Assembly: GCA_022113835.1 (NCBI GenBank) | Contig: JAILWY010000002.1 | Location: 2,334,501-2,398,500, forward strand | Length of the DNA stretch: 64,000 nucleotides | Direction of reading: 5' to 3' | Origin: Atopsyche davidsoni | Taxonomy: Eukaryota > Arthropoda > Insecta > Trichoptera > Hydrobiosidae | Shown: positions 1 to 9,800 of the stretch, piece by piece | How positions within the stretch are numbered: the first letter of the stretch is position 1 | Layout: every line of letters starts with the position of its first letter | Made by a program: the position numbers and the translations under genes | The notes under the pieces: generated by a model | Told to the model about the DNA's origin: nothing | Databases searched by the model: none | The model's input: the letters and a program-made list of their open reading frames with translations, nothing else

Positions 1-4
1 GTTA

Positions 5-338
5 TTGCGATATGCTGCGAAAATTTTTGGGCCCAGAGTTGCAGGAGTTTCAAGGTTTCAACTCAAGAACTTGGCCCATCCATCCAATCAATCAATCGAA
101 GCTGTTAACGAATTATTCCCTAATAAGGTCATTTCACTTAGAGGTAACATCAACTGGCCTTCCAGGAGCCCCGACCTTAGCCCTCTTGACTATTTCGTAT
201 GGGGATACCTTAAAAGTAGGGCTTATTGAATTGAAACAAAACATCAGGTCAGAAATGGCAGCAATATCGAGTGATATATGTCAGCGTGTTATCAGCAATC
301 TTCGTTTTAGATTAGAAGAGTGCCACTTTCGCCGTTGA
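5..338 (+). pseudogene. mariner/Tc1-type DDE transposase C-terminal relic
   Basis: The first frame reads into the motif WPSRSPDLSPLDYFVWGYLK (about 152-214), which is the region around the third catalytic acidic residue of IS630/Tc1/mariner transposases. That frame stops at 227-229. The rest of the C-terminus (ELKQNIRSEMAAIS, then RVISNLRFRLEECH) continues in the next frame to 338, so there is a frameshift near 225. The 5' part lies outside the window or is lost. It cannot encode a working transposase as it stands. The family call rests on recognised motifs; the subfamily is not determined. Confidence 0.78.
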
Positions 339-714
339 TGTTATATTGCTTGTTGATTATGGATGTAGATCAAAAGGCTGGCGAAATGTTTGCGTAGTCG
401 TTTATTTATATGAATTGGACAAGACAGAATAATACGTGGTTACTGGTCGAGTGCCTGCGTTTCTCTGTGTGGGGTTGCGTTGCGTTATCGCTGGGGTTGT
501 TGAAATAATGTAGCGGTGTATTTACACTGACCGCCACAACATCATCTTTTCGAAATAATTTTCCATTTTGTATTCTTATGATCAACGACAAAAAAAATAC
601 TTGATTACAAGTAGTTTTTGTTTTACTGAACTAACAAATACCCGATACTCTCTTTGGACACCCTATATAAGCTATAATTTTTTATTTTTTTTTGCGTTGC
701 GACCATGTTTAACT
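339..714. other. gap between transposase relic and GC-rich promoter
   Basis: No coding region is supported here. The sequence moves from mixed composition to AT-rich. A TE-end-like string 'ggacaccctatataag' occurs near 656-671, but no matching partner end is visible. Confidence 0.5.
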
Positions 715-1291
715 TTGGGCAGCTTTCCGGAAACCGGTTCAGAGGAACCGGAGCGACCCCGGCGGGCATCCCTCCGCCCCGCCCCTGCCCCAGCCCCCGC
801 CCCAGCCCCCACCCCCGCCCCTGGCGACATAGACTCTTCGGCGCCTGCGCAGAGCCTCCCACCCCCGGAGCCTCCCGCGAGCCTCCGACAGAAAGGAACC
901 CCGAGTCAGAAAAACACTACCCCAGTGACAGTTGCGTTGCGATCGCAGCCGTTTTTCCTCCGCTTCTCTGGAAAGCACCGCAGAGCTGCAGCAAATGAGA
1001 GCTCGGCCGCTCTGCTGGCAGGTTCGGGCGCGATTCGGTTTGTTTGTTTGGCGTTTCGGTTGCGCTGAGCATCGATCCCTTGCCGTTTAAATGTGGACTC
1101 TGCCAGTAAGATCCATTGGGAATTCTAGCGTATTGTGTGGCTCACACTTCTGTGTGGCATGTTAAGTATTAATTGAAGCGTGCTTTTGTGTCGTGCCGAC
1201 TGTAGAGAGCTCGTCCCTGTGCCGTGCCGTTTGTGTGTTTTTTTTATTATTATTATCATTCCCGATGTTTTGTGTGAGCGTAGTCGACACC
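715..1291 (+). promoter_or_regulatory. GC-rich promoter / 5' UTR region of the Syt14-like gene
   Basis: This is by far the GC-richest non-coding stretch in an otherwise AT-rich window. About 770-830 is a run of C-blocks (repeated CCCCGCCCC / CCCAGCCCC units) that resembles clustered GC boxes; the minus strand would be G-quadruplex-prone. It ends just before the first coding exon (ATG 1292, donor 1323). The exact transcription start is not visible. Long ORFs across it on both strands are low-complexity consequences of the composition. Confidence 0.6.
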
Positions 1292-1875
1292 ATGGTGACT
1301 TCCGAGTTGGACGGGCCCGGCGGTGAGTACCCGACGTTTCAGTTTCAGTAATTCGTTAAATATTTATTTCGACAACCGTCGCTTACGATTCCGCTTTGCG
1401 ATGAAATACTTTTGGCTTATTTTGTGTCGAAACGCGACCGCCGACGGCCGCATTTCGACATTTCCTTTATCGGGTTTGTTTGTTATTGTTCCCGAGGCGT
1501 TTTGTAGTGAAATAGTATTTGTCGTGCTACGCTTTTTGTATGAACAAAAATAAAAACTTTAATGTCAAGTGGAATTAATTTAATCACATAAAATGAAATC
1601 GCGCGATTATCTGCTCAATGAAGTGATCCATTTCAACTTGATTGAGCACGCAAGTACGAAGTAAAAAAATACGGTTTAACACTATTATTTTGGTTTACGG
1701 TTATACAGAGTGATCACAAAATATATCTCAAATTGTTTTGTTGAAAACTATATCCAACTGATAATAAATAATTTACCTAAAAAAATATTTTTCGCATGCA
1801 TTAAAAGTAAATAAAGCCATCGAACACAGCAGCTGATTTAGCACAGCACATTAAAAAAACACTGCTTTATTAGTA

Positions 1876-1918
<43 letters not shown>

Positions 1919-4900
1919 TATTTTACGTCCATATGTCATAATCACGCTTCTCAAGTCTACATAATTTAATGTACAAAATATTAAAAAATATCTCAAAGTA
2001 GCTTGATCTCATAACAACACTGTTATTGCATGTGATTTTTTTTTAATGTACCCACAGCTGAGGAATGATTTACTACAAATTAATAATGATTTCGCAGTAA
2101 TTATGAAATAGGCACGTTTCCCTGAGGCCAGTGGCGTGCCTGGGAGCCGTGGCGAGCATGTCGCAATGTGCGCCAATGCGCAATATCATTTTCAGGAGGA
2201 AATAACTTCACTCTCGCGTGATAAGTGACATTACGAATAATTTTTTCGAGTTTCACACAACATTTAACATATTGTAACATAATGGGTACACAGAGTAATG
2301 AATTGTTTTTAATACGCTCATACATGCTTATTTTTTTTTTATTGTATCAACGCTGGAAAGAGAGAAAACACATTTCAGCTACGTTAAAAAAATTATTATT
2401 AACGAAAAAAATATATACAAATTTTATTATGATTTTTTAAAAATATATAATTAAATGCGACATTTATATATATATTATATTTTTAACGTTAAAAAAATTA
2501 TTATGAATGAAAAAAAAATATACTAATTTTAATTTTTTAAAAATATATGATTAAATGCGACATTTATATATGTTTTATATTTTTACATGCGTAATCCATA
2601 TTTTATATCGTCGCATTGGGGAAATATAATCAATAATTCTAAAATACGTAGTTTAATTATACTTAAAAAATAAAATAGTGATACTTAAGATTTTATGTTT
2701 TAATTAAAAATAATAAAACGAAAAAATGAATATTTTCATTTTTGATGTTTCTAATAGTTAAATAAAACAAAATCTTTGCACCAATTTGCAAAACACTTTT
2801 TTTTTAATAATACCTTTCCGTTATTTTTAATTTATATAAGACAACATAGAGCATACATATTTCACAATGTAGCATTATTCATTCCAACTTGCAACAAAAG
2901 GTACTTCATCTGTAAAAATCGACTTTTTATTATTTTATTTTTTTCCTCGTGTAGTTGTTGTGGGCCACCCTGTATATAGATGTATGGCCCTTTGGATGTC
3001 CCTCTCGCCGAAATAGGTAAAAGAGGATTTTTTGGAACTATGGACCTCACAATACCGTAGGAGCCTTCCAGTTAGATATAACTGAAAAACTACCACATCA
3101 AAAAATACAATTTAATTTTTCGCTTGACATTTATAACGAAGATATTTTTTAATATTTATAACGCGAATTATTTTTCCATGAAAAGAAATTAAATTCCAAG
3201 ATTCTTTATTAACTTTTATGTTATTTATAATACAATAGTCGTTAGGGTTTTGCTTGCAATACTGTGTGGGGTTATCCCCGATCCTACGCGCAGGTTGTGG
3301 GGCTTACTAGGTGTGGCTTAGGTGGTAGCGTACGTGGATTTGCGTATTTTCATTATTTGTAAAAAAATATTTATTTGGGTGAGTTGATTTTTGCTAGCAT
3401 ACAAGGAAAATGAGCAAAGAATTAGTGAGTCATGAATTTTTCAGAAGGAAGGTAATGACTTAGGGAGAAACAGAAATTGCGAATGAACGATGATTATTTA
3501 TAACGGCCATATTTTGGACAATTCTCGGAAGCGATTGTGTTTGTATGTTTTGGTAGCCATTGTTTGTGTGCCGCGTTGTAATTTTAAGTTTCCGACGCTT
3601 CGGTCCCGGTATTCGTATCTTCAGGATTACAGGGATTCGGCCCCAGTACCGGCACCGAAACGTCGCAAACTTCAAATTAAAACGCAGCACACCACCCGAG
3701 AACAAAGTAGAGCTAATTTAATTATTGTTTAGAATTTAATTATTGTGTAGAATTTAATTACGCGTCCTCTCCCCGGGGATGGACCCAATCACTGACTTTA
3801 GAGCCGTGTGAAGAGACTTCACGCTGTTTGCTAGAGGTTTATAAATAGGAAATAAAAATAGAAGACTTGTCAAAGACTGATTGGTCATTAAGTTGGCTCG
3901 CTGATGCGCCATTTTACTCGATTTCCTGTTTATCGGGTCTTGAGCCTTTTTCAGTCGGAGCCATGGAGGCTTGAAATCCCAGTTCTACTCTAAATATAGG
4001 TTCATTGCAATGACGATTGTCCAGAGTCGGTGAGTTTTTATTTTATTTTTTATAATTTAAAACTTTTATCACGTTGATTTTTTTTAATTCTGAAACACGA
4101 GAGCAGCTTTCAATAATCGCTTACGATCAAGTTATGAAAGATAACTTACATTGAATAGTGATTACCAAGTTTTAAAACACGTCATACGTAATTTCAATTC
4201 GTATGAAACTATTTTAACATGTATACATTTTATCAATTAATTAGCAAAATAATATTTTATTCACGTATAAATTATTGTTCAATTTAATATATAAACACTT
4301 CATTTATTAATATTCTCAGAACTTATTGCTTTAGATTACCAAATCACTGTCCCGCGATACATAAAAAAAAAACCTTATTGTACAGTATTCAGAGACATAT
4401 TATGACTAAATACATCAAGGCGATGTAAGAAGCTATACTAAGTATAATATGGATAGAGTGCAAAGTAATAAGCTTCAAATATAATATGAATTTAAAAAAA
4501 AATGCTGTATCCAACTTGAAAGCTCAGGGGAATTCCTTTTTTTACATTGGAAAATGTTTTTAAAGAAACACCCAATGTTGGAAAATGCTGTGTAATACAC
4601 TTATATATTGTATATTTTCGTTTTGTATAACATCATTATGGAAACTCCAATTCAGCTTGTGAATTGACAGCGACTATGTATAATTTAATATCAATTCCGT
4701 ATGAAATAACGAGAAATTGATTTTCGACGGTCTTTGGTCTCTTACGCATTCGACTGAAGCATTAACATTGATTATGTTTGGCAAATAGACTTGCTCATAC
4801 ATCAATAATAGTTAACTGTATTTTATTCATTACCGGGCCTGATCCAACCCGGAGACAATTAATCCGATCTTATCTGCCAAAAGCCACATTGGAAATGTGA

Positions 4901-6785
4901 AATACACAGATTATACAACACAAGCACTGTTGGTGATTTTCACCTCCTCGAAATCTGCTTTGGATATTAAAAATAATAATTTAACTTTGAGTCCAGCCCT
5001 GACGACTATCAAGCAAAAAAATCCTAGATTCTTTGTTTTAATTGATAGTTTTCTTACTCTTGATTCTGTGCGCAGTTTATAGGGCTTACTATATGTGGGT
5101 TATGTGGAAGCGTATATGGGCTTCTCTTCTTCTTCAGGTGCCTCTCCTCAGAGGAAATTGGTGATCTTCTCTCTGAACATATCTCTGTGTTCATGGCTTT
5201 CTTATGGAGAATAGTGTAGTCCTCGGGTTATGTATTCGAAGAAAAGGTCTACGTATTGCTGCTACCCAATAGTTTAGAAAGCTCTTGCATGGGTTTCTCT
5301 ATTTTCGTTATTGAGTTAAAATAACTAAGTTAATCTTTCACGATTTAAATAAAAAAGTCAAAATGTAATTACAAAACACAACAAGAGTGAATCAACTGAG
5401 TTTACATAATGCAAACATCTTAATATTACAAAGAAGCAGTAGTTACCTAAGGTGGACTTTGTAACACGTATTAGTCTGGTTTCCACATCTTGGAATCCAC
5501 TCTGATTGTTCAGAATAAAATGAGCATTTGGATTCCATCCAGCGACGTAAAAAAAACCTTTCGACCTTTTTTAGCATACAGCTTTGTTTTGTCACAGTTT
5601 GTAATTTAAAACCTGAGCATGTCGCTCAACTGTTTAGCATTTTACCCAAAAAGCATGAAATGATTACAAAGCGGGTTTTTGAAACATGACTTCATTATTA
5701 TATTTATATATTTTTTTAAATATTTTTTCAAATTAAAATATTATCGTATTATGTATAACCTCAATTGTATTATCAAGTGTATAACAAAGATACCACGTTT
5801 GGATGTTTCGTTGAGAAGATCTTGCTGTTTTATTTTATCATAAAATACCAATAAATTATATAGAAATATATTTTTTTTTCTTAAAAATAGTTCAATTTAA
5901 TATAACATAAATAAAATATATACAGCTGCATACAAAAATATTTTTTAAATCAGCCATGAACACACGCGTGTTTTTGTGCCTAAATGCTACATCGTAGCTC
6001 AATACTTAGCAAATATGCTAATTAAAATGTAGAGAAAAGCTTTTTCATCGTAATTATTAATTGTGACAAAAATATACAGAGTGATTAAGAGGGCTACTTT
6101 TTCAAAAATTCCGTTTTCATTCACCAACCCGGACACCAGAGGTCTCTAGCGTAGCTTTCAATTGGAAACTGAATGACAGTTCTAGTTGGACTAAGTTTTG
6201 TTATTTATGGTCAATTATCAAAGAAGAATTTTTTTTTTTTAATATTTAATAAATTTATATTGTTGATTTTTCTTTTCAAATATTCAAAAAGGAATAAATA
6301 TTTATAAACATTTTAAAATAATTATTGTCATATTTAACTTATTGAAATTATGCTATAAAGCCACATTTCCATGGGATTTTTTTGTAAACTTTGCGTGAAT
6401 TCAGTAAAATTGCAATAAATCGACCACTACTTTACCTTTTTACAAAAAAAATTCCAAACAAGAAATATAAATATTCACACTGAAGTCAAAATCCGTTGTT
6501 GGAGGTTCCATATTTGAGTTTTTTGATCATTTTCTCGTACCTTTTGCGAAAAATCGAATGCACCAACCAAAAAAATTTAAATGCAAAAAGTTAGATAAAT
6601 CCCTTCTTCCAAACGGAAGCTTTTTTTTATTTCTAATAAATACTCAATACTCTAAAAAAATCAGTTTTCAACATACAAAAATAAAGTGACATAATACATA
6701 TATAAATATATATATATATATAATATATATATGTATATATACACGCATATATATATATACATATATATATATACTTATATGTATG

Positions 6786-6822
<37 letters not shown>

Positions 6823-9800
6823 TTAGACATATGTATGTAAATTATAATAAAAAGGCCCAAATATATATAATGAAAACACACATCTCACCAAAAACATTTA
6901 TTTATTATTAATTGAACAAATATATGACACTGGACAGAAATCTGAACATTATACAGGTTATTTCTTTTCTTCTTCATCCAGTGCCTCTCTTCATTGGAGG
7001 CTTAGTAATGTGCAATTGTCCTTGTACTTGAAAATACCATTCGTGGTGGACGTTTATAGTAATATTCTGTTTTTTATCTATTTTCCAAAATTTTAATTTT
7101 TTGTTGAGAATTGCTTCTTCAACACTTGTTCCCGATATTGATAGTGGATATTTTACTTCCACAATTTTATCACCACTAATTCCATCAGGTGTTGACGATC
7201 TATCAAAGGGACACAATTCTAAAAAAAGAAGGAATTTACTAACTGACAAGATGATTATTCACGACAGTTTTCTTATTTTTCCTCCAATCGATTGATTTAC
7301 AAGACACTAGTAATATATAAAATAAATTTACTCGTTTCGCTTTTGGATTCTTAGTATGTATATGAAAGCGAGTATTTTCTTGGCATTTTGAATTTTGTCA
7401 CAAACTGTCCGTCGCCACTGTACATGCAATTATGAATTTTTAGGTTAGACTTCGTTATGATCTCACGACCAATGACTGTTAGACCAGGCATCCTCAACCT
7501 CCAGCCCGAAACACGTATTCCAAAGTGAAATATGCAAGAAATGTATATAGAAATCGACTTACTGATTCTCACCTTGATAACGTATTGAGAGTAGTGTGTA
7601 GCAATTATAAACCCGATTTTTCTAAAATAAAAAAGTTTTATCTCAATATCACACTAAATTTGAAATAGGCGTTTGGATATATTTAGGTTTTAAAGATTAA
7701 GATTTAATACATGGGAAATAAGTGTAAAACCAAGTCCCCACTAACTAATTGCCTGAAAAAAGCCATTACTCAAAAATATTGCATGTGTGACTTGTAAGAA
7801 AAAAAATGTTGAGTATCACTGGGTCGGGTATTACGGTCGCAAATTGCTCCTGTGTCGAAATTGTCATTTGTACAAAGTAGCTATGTTGCCAAATTGACAT
7901 CTTAGAGAGAGACATGCTTTCAATGCAATGTTGCCAATACTAACAACGACAAACGACCACAGTAGCCTAAGCTGTCATCTGCTCCGTTCTCTATGGATCA
8001 AGCATGGCTGACCACGTCACAAATATTCTAAGTAGATTTTTAAATAAAATACATTTTTGTATTTTACTCGCAAAATACGCACAAATTTAATACAATTAAT
8101 GTTTAAAAAGTGACATGATGAGCTTAAATATCTTTTTTAATAGATGTCAAGCCTTGTACAGCGATAAATCAACCAATAACGATTTTTAAATACCGAGAAA
8201 CGAATTGGCGTCATGCTCGCTTGGAGGCTATCTCCGTTCTGACAGAAATAGAGGACCGTTTTACCTGGAGAAATCGTGTCATTTGATTTATTTAATTCTT
8301 AGTTTATTATTCTATTGATAGAGTTGATTTTCTTACAGAGTATTAAAAAAATATTAAATTATATTTATCTATTTTTTATTATTTAATTAACGTCCATTTT
8401 CAGGGTAAAATAAAATCTTGAAGATGTTGAAAAATTGGATAAAATGACGACTTTTTAAAACCAAAGTTTGATAAAGATTTTTTTTTTTTTAATTTTTAAA
8501 TTAATAAGGCGCACATGGTTTATATTTAATCTTTTAATTCCAATTGAAAAAAAGACTTTTAAATGTTAAGGATTCTTGGAAAATGTACCGGACGAATCTC
8601 ACAATTCCTACACTTCAATCGGAAAAACACACATTTATCATATTAATAGTAAATTTATAAGGAATAAAAATATATTGTGTTCGGAAGAAAGAATGTATCT
8701 AACTTTTTGCATTAAAATTTTTTTGATTAGTGCAGTCGATTTTTCGCAAAATCGACCTGAAAATGATCAAAAAAACTCGAGAAGTGGGACTTGGCCCTTA
8801 AGAAATTACTGCCGTGATTGATTCTGATGCATTTAGAAGATGGAGCCAGTGCCTTTTGCCCAAACGCAGTGCTGTGTTGAATGAAGTGTTTTTTCTCGCT
8901 TTCAGTCGATGCTACGCAGTACGTGAGCGCCATAGCCGGCTTCCTGGCAATCCTGCTGCTGGTGGCCGTCTTCATCACGAGGAAGAGACTCCTCAGCGTG
9001 GTCCCGAAGCAGGCCATCTGCAACGAAGTGCTGCACTCCACCAAGCTGCAGGTCAGCAGCCGGCCGAGAGGAATAGGTGACTAAATACATTTCATACACA
9101 CAACACACTTTTAGGTTATTTTTATGTTGATTATGAAGCACGTCTATTTGGAATTCGCACATGATTTTATTTACTGGCTGATCGTCGGCCGCATCCGAGG
9201 CTTTCTCTTTATGCTGCGTCATGACAGGACACGGATTCGTGGAAAATTCCAACCAACGCACTGCAATTTTACTCGAAAATCTAAAGAAGCGAAAGGTCTA
9301 CTATTTTGGCCACATTTTTCGTAACAATAAGTATGGCATCCTCCAGCTGATTGTGCAAGGAAAAATTGAAAGGAAGAGGAGGCATTAGAAGAAGGAAGTT
9401 CACGTGGATGCGGAATTCGTGCCAGTGGCTGATATGATATATAGTGGCGGATATATTTCAAGATCTACTTGTTTTTTTGTAAATATGGCGTAAGAAATCC
9501 ATCGAATTTCGACTAGCAACAAAATGCCCCAAATATGATAAAAACATTTTGAATTACCACAATACTTGATTTTGTAAAAAAATATAATCTTATTTCATTT
9601 TATCCGTGTGATATTTAAATCGTGTAGCCGTCGTAATGAGTTTGAATTAAAAAAACGATATCGAGACACATCTCGCGTGCTGATGACAAAATATTTTCAA
9701 TTTTCCATTAGAGTATATTACTTTCTTTGGAAAATGTATTAAAAAATAACAATACTGTCTAATAATGGATAATTGGCACGCAAATCCGATTGGAATATAT

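Noticed and set aside
568..1068. Pro/Ala-rich ORFs on both strands over the GC-rich block
   Set aside because: Low-complexity translations of C-block repeats in a promoter region; no domain, no splice context, and the same DNA is open on both strands.
3460..3732. Pair of ORFs with [12 protein letters not shown] peptides on opposite strands
   Set aside because: The similarity between the two strands comes from the palindromic repeat, not from a gene.
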